A stretch of DNA of 64,000 nt from Paenibacillus camerounensis. Its GTDB lineage: Bacteria; Bacillota; Bacilli; Paenibacillales; Paenibacillaceae. A program made the position numbers and the translations under genes. Position 1 is the first letter of the stretch. Every line of letters begins with the position of its first letter. The notes beneath the pieces were generated by a model, which saw only the letters and a program-made list of their open reading frames with translations, ran no database searches and was not told where the DNA came from. Below are positions 41,166 to 50,900 of this stretch, in pieces. Where the stretch lies: contig NZ_CCDG010000052.1 in NCBI RefSeq assembly GCF_000723885.1, forward strand, positions 22,606 through 86,605, in the 5' to 3' direction.

Positions 41166-42050
41166 ATGAATCCTTTGAATTCTGACAAGCGGAATGAACG
41201 GGAGCCCTATGTGGTGACTAGTAAAGGTTACACGGCGGCAGCGATTAACGCTGCGGCTAAGGCGGGGGAATGGATCAAGAGCAGACAGGGACAGGTGAAG
41301 GAGCTGGGCAGCAAGACGTCGGCGCAGGATCTCGTAACTGAAGTTGATAAAGGTGTGGAGCAGATGATCCGGCGGCTGATCCTGACCCATTATCCCGACC
41401 ATGCTATTCTTGGAGAAGAAGGGGTTACCCCCGGTGCGGAGGCAGTTACCGCTGCCCTGGAGGAAGGAATCAAGCATGAGCATTTATGGATTGTTGACCC
41501 GATTGACGGGACAACCAATTACGTGCACGGATTTCCATTCTACTGTGTATCTATCGCGCTTGCCATTAACGGACAGCTGGCGGTTGGAGTCATCTATGAT
41601 CCGATCCGTGACGAAATGTTCGTAGCTGAAAAGGGCAAAGGCGCCTATATGCACGGGATACCGACCGCCGTATCCAAAGAGACGGACCCTGGCAGCAGCC
41701 TGATAGCCATGGGCTTTCCGCCGGACCGGACCTTCGCCCAGCCGGCGAATATGGCCGGTCTGCAGCAGGTTCTGCCGCAGATTCGCGGTGTCCGCGCCGG
41801 CGGCTCGGCTGCACTGCATCTGGCTTATGTTGCAGCAGGCCGGGTGGACGGCTACTGGGAGGTTGGCTTAAGCCCTTGGGACTGCGCTGCCGGTGTGCTG
41901 CTGGTGCTTGAATCCGGAGGCCAGGTGACAGATACGCTGGGCAATCCTTACGATGTTGGGTCCCGCCATATTGTGGCGAGTAACGGAAAGATCCACGAGT
42001 TCCTGGTATCCTCTTTGAAAGAAGCGGATGCAACGGGATTCAAGCTCTAA
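41166..42050 (+). CDS. Inositol-monophosphatase-family phosphatase
   Basis: 294 residues from ATG 41166, with GGAGTGAAGAG upstream; an open frame reaching back to 41100 lacks support. The metal sites are in ILGEEG (Glu), LWIVDPIDGTTNYVHGFPFY (Asp-x-Ile-Asp-Gly-Thr) and VGLSPWDCAAGVLLVLESGG. FDPIDGT-type motifs define the Mg2+-dependent, Li+-sensitive phosphatase family. The substrate may be inositol phosphate, fructose-1,6-bisphosphate, 3'-phosphoadenosine 5'-phosphate or NADP; nothing visible decides this. It is followed at 15 bp by a small acidic hypothetical gene, likely the same transcript. Confidence 0.92.
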   Translation: MNPLNSDKRNEREPYVVTSKGYTAAAINAAAKAGEWIKSRQGQVKELGSKTSAQDLVTEVDKGVEQMIRRLILTHYPDHAILGEEGVTPGAEAVTAALEEGIKHEHLWIVDPIDGTTNYVHGFPFYCVSIALAINGQLAVGVIYDPIRDEMFVAEKGKGAYMHGIPTAVSKETDPGSSLIAMGFPPDRTFAQPANMAGLQQVLPQIRGVRAGGSAALHLAYVAAGRVDGYWEVGLSPWDCAAGVLLVLESGGQVTDTLGNPYDVGSRHIVASNGKIHEFLVSSLKEADATGFKL

Positions 42051-42065
42051 GGGGGCGGATGAGGC

Positions 42066-42356
42066 ATGGAAGACCATGATTTGGAGCGTAAGCTGAGCGA
42101 AATGCTGCAGGAAGGCGAGATGGAGCAGGGCGACCGTACAGCCAAAGAGATACGGCAGATTTCGCCCAAATACGAAATCCGGATTCAGACTGCACATGAC
42201 CCGATTGTAACAGAGACGCTGCGTTACCGCACAATCGCCCATGAGCTGGATGACCGCTATGATAAATATCTGAAGCGGGCCGGATTAGGCGGTCAGCAGC
42301 AGGATAAAGGCATTAAGCCGGCTGACGGACCCGTAAGCGGGCAACAAATAGAATAG
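42066..42356 (+). CDS. Small charged hypothetical protein
   Basis: 96 residues, beginning 15 bp after the phosphatase gene, with GGGGCGGATGAGGC before the ATG. It is strongly charged (HDLERKLSEMLQEGEMEQGD, RTAKEIRQISPKYEIRIQ) and ends in a low-complexity Gln/Gly/Lys-rich tail. No membrane helix, signal peptide or cysteine. The family is not recognised. Position in the operon suggests co-expression with the phosphatase, but no function is inferred. Confidence 0.65.
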   Translation: MEDHDLERKLSEMLQEGEMEQGDRTAKEIRQISPKYEIRIQTAHDPIVTETLRYRTIAHELDDRYDKYLKRAGLGGQQQDKGIKPADGPVSGQQIE

Positions 42357-42367
42357 AGTTTGACCAC

Positions 42368-42402
42368 AGGAGCGGTTTCTCAAATAACGGGAAGCCGCTC
42401 CT
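42368..42402 (+). terminator. Terminator after the small charged gene
   Basis: AGGAGCGG (42368-42375) pairs with CCGCTCCT (42395-42402), with additional inner pairs, followed by TTTG. Confidence 0.7.
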
Positions 42403-42458
42403 TTGCTGCGGGCGGGCCAGATGTTAGAATGGAATTATATTAATCTGGGAGGGGTACG

Positions 42459-43760
42459 ATGCTGATGGCATGGAAAAAATTATGGGCGGCCGGAACAAGC
42501 GGCATGCTTCTGTTCACACTGCTGCTTGGTGCAGGAAATACACCGGCTGATGCCGCCGGGGCAGCAGCCGGACAAGAAAACAGTCAGGATGTCTTTCGCA
42601 TCGTGGCACTGGGGGATTCAATCACTGCCGGTTATGAGCCGGGGATGACGGACCCGAATACAATACCATACGGATACGCGGAGCGGCTGCTGGAACAGGG
42701 CTGGTACCACGGAAGAAGTGCCCTGAATAATTACGGCATTCTCGGATTAACCTCAGCAGGATTACTTAACTATACGGGAGCCATTAAGGCCGGTACCGTG
42801 ATTACGCCTGACGGAATACAAGCAGGGTTGCGCGATCCGCGGATCAGCCAGTTTGCTGCACTTGCACCGGCGATCCATACAGAGCTTGCGGATGCAGACC
42901 TCATTACGATAACAATCGGAGGAAATGATGTCAGCAGCCTGTTCCTGAATGTTAAGTCCATTGCTACTGCTGATTTCGAAGCCCAGCTGGAGCAGCTATT
43001 GACCCTCTACGGCAGTAATGTGAAGGCAGCACTGGAGAATATCCGCGCAGTCAATCCTGCAGCGACAATTCTGCTGGCCGACCAATACCAGCCGGCACCC
43101 AAGATTGCGCTCGGTGCAAATTATACAACCCTTATGAGTGCGGCTGAGCGGTTCACGGCAGTTGCAGACAGTGTTACAGCCAGCCTGAATACGGCAGAGG
43201 CTCCGGTAGTGACGGCCCATGTTGCTGCACAGTTTGCCGGAGTAGAGGCATCACTGACCCACATCATTGGTGCGGGTGCGGCAGATTTTCATCCGACCCA
43301 GCTGGGATACGAAAAAATAGCCAGAGTCTTTGCCGAGCTGGAGTGGGGACAGTACCGTACACCTTCCGTTACGGCCGTTACAGCTCCGGGCGCAGCACCG
43401 TCCCCGATGTCTATCGTGGTAAAGGGAGTAGAGCTGAATACCCCCAACAAGCCGATTCTGAAGAACGGGCAGAATTTCCTGGCACTGAGGGATATCCTGA
43501 ACGCAGTAGGCGCGACCGGCAAGTGGGACAACAAAACATCCAGCGCGACCATTGTGTACGGCGGACGTACAGTGGTCATCACAATCGGGTCCAAGTTTAT
43601 CAAGGTTAACGGAGTCAACCAGGCTATCGACACACCGGCGTTTCTGCAAAAGGTCGGCAAAGAGGATAAAACCTATCTGCCGCTCGCTGCGCTGGCAACC
43701 GGGCTTGGCTTTGACGTGAACTATAGCAGCAAGCTGCGGACTGCATTCATAAATCCATAA
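42459..43760 (+). CDS. Secreted SGNH/GDSL hydrolase with C-terminal copper-amine-oxidase-like stalk domain
   Basis: 433 residues. A signal peptide is clear (basic start, hydrophobic GMLLFTLLLGAG, cleavage likely after DAA near 33). The SGNH hydrolase has block I IVALGDSITAGYEPG with the Ser, block III TITIGGNDVSSLF, and block V DFHPTQLGYEKIARV with Asp and His. The last about 110 residues (VVKGVELNTPNKPILKNGQN, LALRDILNAVGATGKWD) form the copper-amine-oxidase N-terminal-like domain that is abundant in Paenibacillus exported proteins and thought to attach to the cell envelope. It likely hydrolyses an ester on a wall polymer or external lipid; the substrate is unknown. Confidence 0.92.
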   Translation: MLMAWKKLWAAGTSGMLLFTLLLGAGNTPADAAGAAAGQENSQDVFRIVALGDSITAGYEPGMTDPNTIPYGYAERLLEQGWYHGRSALNNYGILGLTSAGLLNYTGAIKAGTVITPDGIQAGLRDPRISQFAALAPAIHTELADADLITITIGGNDVSSLFLNVKSIATADFEAQLEQLLTLYGSNVKAALENIRAVNPAATILLADQYQPAPKIALGANYTTLMSAAERFTAVADSVTASLNTAEAPVVTAHVAAQFAGVEASLTHIIGAGAADFHPTQLGYEKIARVFAELEWGQYRTPSVTAVTAPGAAPSPMSIVVKGVELNTPNKPILKNGQNFLALRDILNAVGATGKWDNKTSSATIVYGGRTVVITIGSKFIKVNGVNQAIDTPAFLQKVGKEDKTYLPLAALATGLGFDVNYSSKLRTAFINP

Positions 43761-43819
43761 CAGGCATAACCTGACAGAATAACAGCCAATTTAGCTTATT
43801 GAGCAAAGGTGGATGAAAT

Positions 43820-44419
43820 TTGTTGTCTAGTTCAAAATTTAAGTCAGACTATATCATTACAATGGATGATATTATTCGTGAGGGCGATCCCGTGCTCCGC
43901 AGTGTGGCTGCGCCGGTGGAGCTGCCGCTTCGGGCAGAGGACCGTGAGACGCTTGCATGCATGCTGCAGTTTCTCAAGAACAGCCAGGACCCGGAGGTGT
44001 CAGCCAAATACAAGCTGCGTTCCGGCGTAGGACTGTCTGCGAACCAGATCGGCCTGCAGCAGCGGATGTTCGTGATGTACTCGAAGGATGAAAAAGGAAG
44101 GATCGTGGAGCATGCCTGGGTCAATCCGCGGATCATCAGCCATTCAGTCTCCATGGTCTATCTGCCTGAGAGTGAAGGCTGCTTGTCTGTAGACCGGCCG
44201 GTGCACGGCTTTGTACCCCGCTATGAGACAGTGAAGGTAAAGGGATTTGACCTTGAGGGGAAGCCGGTTGCTGTAAAATTTAAAGGGTATCAGGCCATTA
44301 TCATCCAGCATGAAATGGACCACCTGGACGGCGTAATGTTCTATGACCGGATTAATCAGGAGAATCCGTTCAAGCTGCCGCAGGATGTGGAAATCCGCAG
44401 CCTGTATGACCTGAAATAA
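43820..44419 (+). CDS. def: Peptide deformylase
   Basis: 199 residues. The start is TTG at 43820 (a second TTG follows directly), seven bases after AAAGGTGG. Motif 1 is GVGLSANQIG, motif 2 is EGCLSVDRP with the metal-binding Cys, and motif 3 is QHEMDHLDGVMFYDRI with the two His and catalytic Glu. These replace the GCLS/HExxH pattern of all active deformylases. It removes the formyl group from new proteins. The length and the insertion after motif 1 (QQRMFVMYSKDEKG) place it with the longer type 2 enzymes of Gram-positives, like B. subtilis DefB/YkrB. Confidence 0.95.
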   Translation: MLSSSKFKSDYIITMDDIIREGDPVLRSVAAPVELPLRAEDRETLACMLQFLKNSQDPEVSAKYKLRSGVGLSANQIGLQQRMFVMYSKDEKGRIVEHAWVNPRIISHSVSMVYLPESEGCLSVDRPVHGFVPRYETVKVKGFDLEGKPVAVKFKGYQAIIIQHEMDHLDGVMFYDRINQENPFKLPQDVEIRSLYDLK

Positions 44420-44430
44420 CAGGAGGAATA

Positions 44431-44691
44431 ATGAACGGAACAGGGATAGCTGTTACAGCCGTATATTTGGGGCTCACACTTCTGATTATCGGGGTGTTCG
44501 TGCACAGGATGCGCAATGGAACATTCAGACGGCATATTATGGCAGAGGCGGCGATTGTAATCAGCTTTGTTGTTATGACAATGCTGGTTAACGAAGTACC
44601 TCTTTTTATAAGGCTGATTGGAGCAGCGATGGTTGCAGCCATGTTTAATCATGGACGGAAGAAGAGCAGAGAGAGCAGCCAAACCGGATAA
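44431..44691 (+). CDS. Small hydrophobic membrane protein
   Basis: 86 residues, with CAGGAGGA six bases before the ATG and only 11 bp after def, so it is likely co-transcribed. Two or three membrane helices are visible (AVTAVYLGLTLLIIGVFVHR, MAEAAIVISFVVMTMLV, and a weaker LIGAAMVAAMF) with a basic, hydrophilic C-terminus. No family is recognised. A short basic loop lies between helices 1 and 2. Function unknown. Confidence 0.7.
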   Translation: MNGTGIAVTAVYLGLTLLIIGVFVHRMRNGTFRRHIMAEAAIVISFVVMTMLVNEVPLFIRLIGAAMVAAMFNHGRKKSRESSQTG

Positions 44692-44697
44692 AAGATG

Positions 44698-44730
44698 AAA
44701 ACCCCGCTGCCACCGGCAGCGGGGTTGCTG
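44698..44730 (+). terminator. Terminator between def operon and hemL
   Basis: AACCCCGCTGCC and GGCAGCGGGGTT form a perfect 12-bp stem with a 3-nt loop. The plus side continues GCTGTTATT; the minus strand has TTTTCATC, so it can serve both convergent genes. Confidence 0.85.
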
Positions 44731-44752
44731 TTATTATCGGATGAAAAGCAGA

Positions 44753-46069
44753 TTACTTTTCTGACGCCATAGCCTGGAAGGAGGCGTCAGCCGCTTCAAG
44801 CGTAGTATCAATATCAGCATCGGTGTGGGCTGTAGTCAGGAACCAGGCCTCATATTTAGACGGAGCCAGATTGATGCCTCGGCTTAGCATGTGACGGAAG
44901 AAGCTGGCGAACAGTTCGCTGTCGGTATCCTGCGCCTCATCGTAGTTGGTAATCGGGTGATCGCAGAAATGCGTTGAGAACGCACCTCGGATACGGTTGA
45001 TCGTCAGCGGAATGCCGTGCCGGTCTGCCGAGGCCTGCAGCCCTTCGGTCAGGCGGATGGCCAGACGTTCCATTTCATCATAGACGCCTTCAGCGCTCAG
45101 CACCTCCAGACAGGCAATGCCTGCCGAGATGGAGGCGGGGTTGCCGGCCATGGTTCCGGCCTGATAAGCCGGTCCGAGCGGAGCAACCTGCTCCATGACA
45201 TGCTTGCGGCCGCCGTAAGCGCCGATTGGCAGCCCGCCGCCGATGATTTTGCCCAGGGCGGTCAAGTCCGGAGTAATATCCTCATGGTTATCAAGGCCTG
45301 TATAGGTCTGGGTAGAGCCGAAGTGGAAGCGGAATGCGGTGATTACCTCGTCATAAATGACAAGCGAACCGTTATCATGCGCCAGCTTGCATAAGCCCTC
45401 CAGGAAGCCGGGCTTCGGCATAACCATACCGAAGTTGCCGACAATCGGCTCAACCATAACTGCTGCGACATCTTCGCCCCACTTCTCCAGCGCTTCACGC
45501 AGCCCGTCCAGATCATTGAACGGAACGGTGATGACTTCCTGGGCGATGCTGCCAGGGACCCCGGCACTGTCCGGAATGCCTAGTGTCGAAGGGCCGGAGC
45601 CGGCGGCAACCAGTACAAGATCGGAGTGACCGTGATAGCAGCCGGCGAATTTCACGATTTTGCTGCGTTTGGTATATGCGCGGGCAACGCGGATGGTGGT
45701 CATCACGGCCTCGGTACCGGAGTTGACGAAACGGACCTTATCCATCGAAGGGATGGCTTCCTTAAGCATCTTCGCCAGCTTAATCTCAAGCTGGGTCGGC
45801 GTTCCGTACAGAATACCGTTTTGTGCGGCTTCTGTAATTGCTGCGGTAATATGCGGATGGGCATGTCCGGTAATGATTGGGCCATAGGCGGCGAGGTAAT
45901 CAATGTACTCATTGCCGTCTTCATCCCAGAAGCGTGAGCCCTTGGCGCGTTTCATGAATACCGGGGCACCGCCGCCGACTGCCTTGAAGGAACGGGACGG
46001 GCTGTTGACCCCGCCGACAATATGCTGGAGGGCTTCCTGGTATAATTGTTCTGAATTACTGCGGTTCAT
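44753..46069 (-). CDS. hemL: Glutamate-1-semialdehyde 2,1-aminomutase
   Basis: 438 residues from the ATG at 46069, with AAAGGATG upstream; a longer frame 5' is not supported. NSGTEAVMTTIRVARAYTKR, KFAGCYHGHSDLVLVAAGSG, VIYDEVITAFRFHFGSTQ and the PLP-lysine segment LTALGKIIGGGLPIGAYGG are all present. The enzyme forms 5-aminolevulinate for haem synthesis in the C5 pathway. It is not in a hem operon here: it stands behind an LCP gene on the same strand and is probably the second copy type (GsaB-like) that many Bacilli carry besides hemL in the hemAXCDBL operon. Confidence 0.93.
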   Translation of the reverse strand: MNRSNSEQLYQEALQHIVGGVNSPSRSFKAVGGGAPVFMKRAKGSRFWDEDGNEYIDYLAAYGPIITGHAHPHITAAITEAAQNGILYGTPTQLEIKLAKMLKEAIPSMDKVRFVNSGTEAVMTTIRVARAYTKRSKIVKFAGCYHGHSDLVLVAAGSGPSTLGIPDSAGVPGSIAQEVITVPFNDLDGLREALEKWGEDVAAVMVEPIVGNFGMVMPKPGFLEGLCKLAHDNGSLVIYDEVITAFRFHFGSTQTYTGLDNHEDITPDLTALGKIIGGGLPIGAYGGRKHVMEQVAPLGPAYQAGTMAGNPASISAGIACLEVLSAEGVYDEMERLAIRLTEGLQASADRHGIPLTINRIRGAFSTHFCDHPITNYDEAQDTDSELFASFFRHMLSRGINLAPSKYEAWFLTTAHTDADIDTTLEAADASFQAMASEK

Positions 46070-46196
46070 TAGAATCATCCTTTCATATTGCCAGAGAATT
46101 TTGAATTGTGGGGAGTACCCTATGTAGCCCCGGGCAAGGGAACGGGCGAACAACGGGAAATACCGCTGTCCGCCCGTCCATTGGCCGAGTGGTGAA

Positions 46197-47243
46197 TTAA
46201 TTTGCTGCTGCAGAAGGGCTGCTCTCCGGAGAGGCTTCAGGTGTGGCTGTCGGCTCTGGTCCGGACAGTGTGTCCTGCACGAACTGCTTCAGTGCCTCCG
46301 AGCTCTTGAAGCCAATGACAGAAGCGCCGCCGCTGGTTGTATCTTCCGTCAGCAGTTCCATAGGCGGAATCTGCGCGCTGCCGCCCATAGAGCTGTCATA
46401 GCCGACAGTGCCAAGCTTCCACATATCATTCATGTCAAGGTTGGTATCAATAAACGGTGTGACCTGGGACAGGATGGAAGGCAGCTTGATAATCGAAGTC
46501 GTGCTGATCACCTTGTCCGCTACGGCCTTGAGGAAGCCGCGCTGGCGCTCTGTCCGGGTGAAGTCGGACGTGGCATCATGACGGAAGCGCACGTATTGCA
46601 GCGCCATGCTGCCGTCAAGGTGCTGGAAGCCTTTTTTGAGATCAATGTCGTATTCAGGCCCGTCAGCTATAGTCTTGTAGACCATGTCCTTCTCGACCTC
46701 ATAATCAACACCGCCGACCGCATCCACCAGCGCAATGAAGCCCTGGAAGTCGGTATAGACATAATATTGAACCGGTATACCGAGCAGGTCGCTTACTGTC
46801 TGCATCGCTACTTCGGGACCGTGTGTAATAGCTGTGTTAATGCGTTCCTTGTCATACCCGGGAATGTCCACATAAGTATCGCGAAGGATGGAGAATACGT
46901 AGAATTTCTTCTTCACCGGGTCCAGAGAGGCAACCAGCATCGTATCCGAGCGGGGAACTTCACCTTTCTTTACTCCGCGTGCATCGACGCCCATAAGCAG
47001 GATGTTTACTGGTTCAGTGCCTTCCCATTCAGGAGGCTGAACGACTTCTGCTGAAGGAGTGGGAACAGCTGCAAAGGGTGAATCCTCACCGGTCTTATGC
47101 AGGTTGTCCAGCTGAGTGTACAGACTGGTAAAGTAGTAAGTGGCACCGCCGGCAATCAGGAGAAAGATAATAGCTAGAGTCCAAAGCAGCGTTTTCTTGT
47201 TCGACTTGCCGGTTTTTGCGTGCCGGTTCTTTCTTGGAGGCAT
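46197..47243 (-). CDS. LytR-CpsA-Psr (LCP) family cell-wall polymer ligase
   Basis: 348 residues. A short basic cytoplasmic N-terminus is followed by one membrane helix (about 19-40) and an external catalytic domain. Family residues are seen in NILLMGVDARGVKKGEVPRS with the Asp/Arg set, DTMLVASLDPVKKKFYVFSI, LRDTYVDIPGYDKERINTAI, and RFRHDATSDFTRTERQRGFL. LCP enzymes transfer undecaprenyl-linked polymers such as teichoic acid or capsule to peptidoglycan. The C-terminus ends in a Ser/Pro/Glu-rich tail (EPTATPEASPESSPSAAAN). It is upstream of hemL on the same strand, with a GC-rich hairpin at about 46141-46182 between them. Confidence 0.95.
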   Translation of the reverse strand: MPPRKNRHAKTGKSNKKTLLWTLAIIFLLIAGGATYYFTSLYTQLDNLHKTGEDSPFAAVPTPSAEVVQPPEWEGTEPVNILLMGVDARGVKKGEVPRSDTMLVASLDPVKKKFYVFSILRDTYVDIPGYDKERINTAITHGPEVAMQTVSDLLGIPVQYYVYTDFQGFIALVDAVGGVDYEVEKDMVYKTIADGPEYDIDLKKGFQHLDGSMALQYVRFRHDATSDFTRTERQRGFLKAVADKVISTTSIIKLPSILSQVTPFIDTNLDMNDMWKLGTVGYDSSMGGSAQIPPMELLTEDTTSGGASVIGFKSSEALKQFVQDTLSGPEPTATPEASPESSPSAAAN

Positions 47244-47368
47244 TTCGTTCTTCCTTTCGCATTCACATTCTCTACATTATAATTTCTTTTAGGAATACAA
47301 GCAATTTCGGAATATTTCACCAAATTGTTTAGTGGAAACCGAAAGTAACTGATAAGGAGTGTATACAT

Positions 47369-47836
47369 ATGACGAAAACAATCGAAATCGGGCACGAGGT
47401 CCCGGATTTTACGCTTCCGGCATCCACAGGCGGGGAAATCAGCTTAAGCGATTACCGCGGGCGCAAGGTGCTGCTGTATTTTTATCCGAAAAATATGACG
47501 CCTGCCTGCACCCAGGAGGCCTGTGAATTCCGTGACGCCCATGATGAAATTTCCGCGAGAGGGGCAGTTGTGCTGGGAATCAGCCCGGACAGCCTGGCAT
47601 CGCACGGGAAGTTTACAGATAAGAACAGTCTGCCGTTTCCGCTGTTGTCAGATGAAGATCATCAGGTAAGTGAAATGTTCGGCGTGTGGCAGCTCAAAAA
47701 GCTGTACGGCAAGGAATTTATGGGTATTGTCCGCTCAACCTTCCTGATTGATGAGCAGGGGAAACTGGCGGCAGAGTGGCGCAAAGTCCGCGTGAAAGGC
47801 CATGTTGAAAAGACGCTGGAAGAGCTGGCGAAATAA
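47369..47836 (+). CDS. bcp: Thioredoxin-dependent thiol peroxidase (BCP/PrxQ)
   Basis: 155 residues with AAGGAGTG before the ATG. The peroxidatic Cys47 and resolving Cys52 are in YPKNMTPACTQEACEFRD, the CX4C pattern of the atypical 2-Cys PrxQ class. VPDFTLPASTGGEISLSDYR and SPDSLASHGKFTDKNSLPFP are conserved. It reduces hydrogen peroxide and alkyl hydroperoxides with thioredoxin as electron donor. It is divergent from the LCP gene. Confidence 0.96.
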   Translation: MTKTIEIGHEVPDFTLPASTGGEISLSDYRGRKVLLYFYPKNMTPACTQEACEFRDAHDEISARGAVVLGISPDSLASHGKFTDKNSLPFPLLSDEDHQVSEMFGVWQLKKLYGKEFMGIVRSTFLIDEQGKLAAEWRKVRVKGHVEKTLEELAK

Positions 47837-47955
47837 ATAAGTATGCTGGTAATGATTTGAAATTGTCTGTAACATTTCTAACAGCCTTTATAAGGCGCTC
47901 TCATGATATAGTTGCCTCATATTACTTCAAATTTGGAGCAAGGCAAGGGGATGGC

Positions 47956-50900
47956 ATGATGATGCGTATAGGGCTTGATGTCGGATCAACTACGGCCAAA
48001 TTGGTTGTTATGGAACGGGGTACCATTGTTTATCAGGATTATGCCAGACATTTCAGTGATATAAAAAGAGCCGCACTATCCCTTCTGTCCGATGTCCGGG
48101 ACCGGTTCCCGGACAGGAAGGCGGCGCTGGCTGTAAGCGGTTCCTCAGGCATGTCTTTATCAAAGCTTGGCGGAGTCCCCTTTGTTCAGGAGGTTATTGC
48201 CTGCACCAAAGCGATCAGTGAGCTGATTCCGCAGTGCGATACAGCAATTGAGCTTGGCGGAGAGGATGCCAAGATCATTTATTTGAACGGCGGCATTGAG
48301 CAGCGGATGAACACCGCCTGTGCAGGCGGTACCGGAGCGTTCATCGATCAGATGGCTGCCCTGCTGCAGACAGACCCTGCCGGACTTAACAAGCTTGCGG
48401 AGAAGCATGAGCGGATCTATCCGATTGCTTCACGCTGCGGCGTGTTTGCCAAGAGCGATGTACAGCCGCTACTTAATGAAGGTGCGCGGCGTGAGGATAT
48501 AGCTGCGTCCATTTTTCAGAGCATCGTGAACCAGACGATCAGCGGGCTGGCCTGCGGCCGTCCAATCCGCGGACGGGTGGCTTTTTTGGGCGGTCCGCTA
48601 ACCTTCCTGCCCGTGCTGCGCGATCTGTTCGCCAAGACGCTGGGGCTTAAGGAAGGGGAGGTGCTGTTTCCGGAGCGGTCCCAGTATTTTGTGGCGATCG
48701 GTTCAGCGCTGGCGCAGTCAGAGCCGCTAATGCTGCCGCTGGGGGAGTGGATATCCCGGATTGAAGCGGTCAATTTCAAAGCTGACCGCGCTGAGGATGC
48801 CGATCTGCCGCCACTGTTCGAAACAGCGGCAGATCTGGCTGAGTTCCGGCAGCGCCACGGCAGGGCTGCAGTCAAGCGTGCGGAGCTGGCGGATTACAGC
48901 GGGGCGTGTTATCTCGGAATTGATGCAGGCTCAACGACGACGAAGCTGGTCATAACCGGTGCTGATGATCAGATCCTGTACACCTCCTACGGCAGTAACA
49001 AGGGGAATCCGCTGCAGTCGGTCAGGGATGCCCTTAAGGAAATTTACAGGCTGCTGCCGGAAGACTGCTATATTGCAGGCGCTTATGCCACCGGATACGG
49101 CGAAGGTCTGATTAAGGCTGCACTGCGGACGGACGGCGGAGAAGTGGAGACGGTAGCACACTATAAGGCGGCTTCTAAATTTATGCCTGAGGTCGACTTC
49201 ATTCTCGACATCGGCGGCCAGGATATGAAGTGCATCAAAATCCGCGGCGGGGCCATCGACAGCCTGATGCTGAACGAGGCCTGCTCGGCAGGCTGCGGTT
49301 CTTTCCTTGAGAGCTTTGCCTCTGCCCTGGAGCTGGGCATCGCGGAATTTGCCAATGCCGCGCTGGAATCGAGCAAGCCGGTCAATCTTGGCTCACGCTG
49401 CACTGTGTTCATGAATTCCAAGGTGAAGCAGGTGCAGAAGGAAGGCGCTTCGCTGGCCGACCTTTCTGCCGGGCTGGCGTACTCTGTTATCAAGAATGCC
49501 CTGCAAAAAGTAATCAAAATCCGCAATAGCGAGGATCTGGGACGCAATATCATCGTTCAGGGCGGAACCTTTTATAATGAGGCTGTGCTGCGGGCGTTCG
49601 AGCTGCTGACCGGCAGAACCGTTGTAAGGCCGGATATCGCCGGCGTAATGGGTGCCTACGGCTGTGCCCTGCTGGCTAAGGAACAATCCGTGGCGGGAGG
49701 CATCAGCACGCTGCTTGGACCGGAGGAGCTGGAGGCCTTTACCTGTCAGGTATCGCCGGGCCGCTGCGGCCTGTGTGCCAACAATTGCGCGCTGACGATC
49801 AGCCGTTTTCCGGATAAAAGCTTCCATGTGACCGGTAACCGCTGTGAACGCGGAGCCGGGGGGAAGAAGAGTAAGAATACACTGCCGAATCTGATGCAGT
49901 ATAAATACGAACGGTTCTTCGATTATGAGGGGCTGCCGGAAGATGAGGCACAGCGGGGCGTTGTCGGCATTCCGCGTACGATGAATATGTTCGAGAATTT
50001 TCCGTTCTGGCATACTTTTTTCACCCGGCTGGGTTACCGGACGGTTCTGTCCCCCAAGTCCAGTAAAAAGCTGTATGAGAGCGGAATGGACACCATTCCT
50101 TCCGAATCCATCTGCTATCCGGCGAAGATGGCCCACGGCCATGTGCAAAGCCTGGTGGGCAAAGGCGCAGACTTTATTTTCTATCCGGCAATTGTGTATG
50201 AGAAGAAGGAGGATGAAGCGGCCACGAACCACTTCAACTGCCCGGTGGTTGCTTCTTATCCTGAGGTCATCCGCAACAATATGGATAGCCTGAAGGAAGG
50301 CGGAGTTCCGCTTGTCAGCCCGTTTCTGACCTTTGATGATATTGCTGCCCTGACCAAAGGGTTGATGAAGACCTTCACCGATATCCCGAAGGATGAGATT
50401 ATTGCCGCTGTTCAGGCCGGTCTGGCTGAAGCGGAGCATGCCAAAAGGGATGTGCGCTCCAAAGGCGAGGAAACCTTGGCGTTCCTGAGCGCGACAGGCA
50501 CAAAGGGAATTCTGCTCTGCGGCCATCCGTACCATGCAGATCCGGAGATCAATCACGGTATTGCCGATATGATTACCGGCATGGGGCTGGCGGTGCTGAC
50601 TGAGGATTCGGTCTGTCATCTCGACCGCAGTGAAGGCGATGTGGCTGTGGTCAACCAGTGGACCTATCATGCCCGAATGTACCGTGCCGCACGGCTGGCC
50701 TCCACCCGCAAGGATCTGGAGCTGGTGCAGCTCACCTCCTTCGGCTGCGGTATTGATGCCATTACCTGTGATGCTGTGCAGGAGATCATGGAGCGGAACA
50801 ACAAGGTCTACACTTTGATCAAAATTGATGAGATCAGCAACCTCGGCGCGGCCCGCATCCGGCTGCGCTCGCTGCTTGCCGCCATGCGCGAGCGCGAGAA

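Noticed and set aside
46141..46182. GC-rich hairpin between the LCP and hemL genes as terminator
   Set aside because: The stem is clear (ACGGGCG/CGCCCGT), but no T-tract follows on the minus strand, so termination is not supported.
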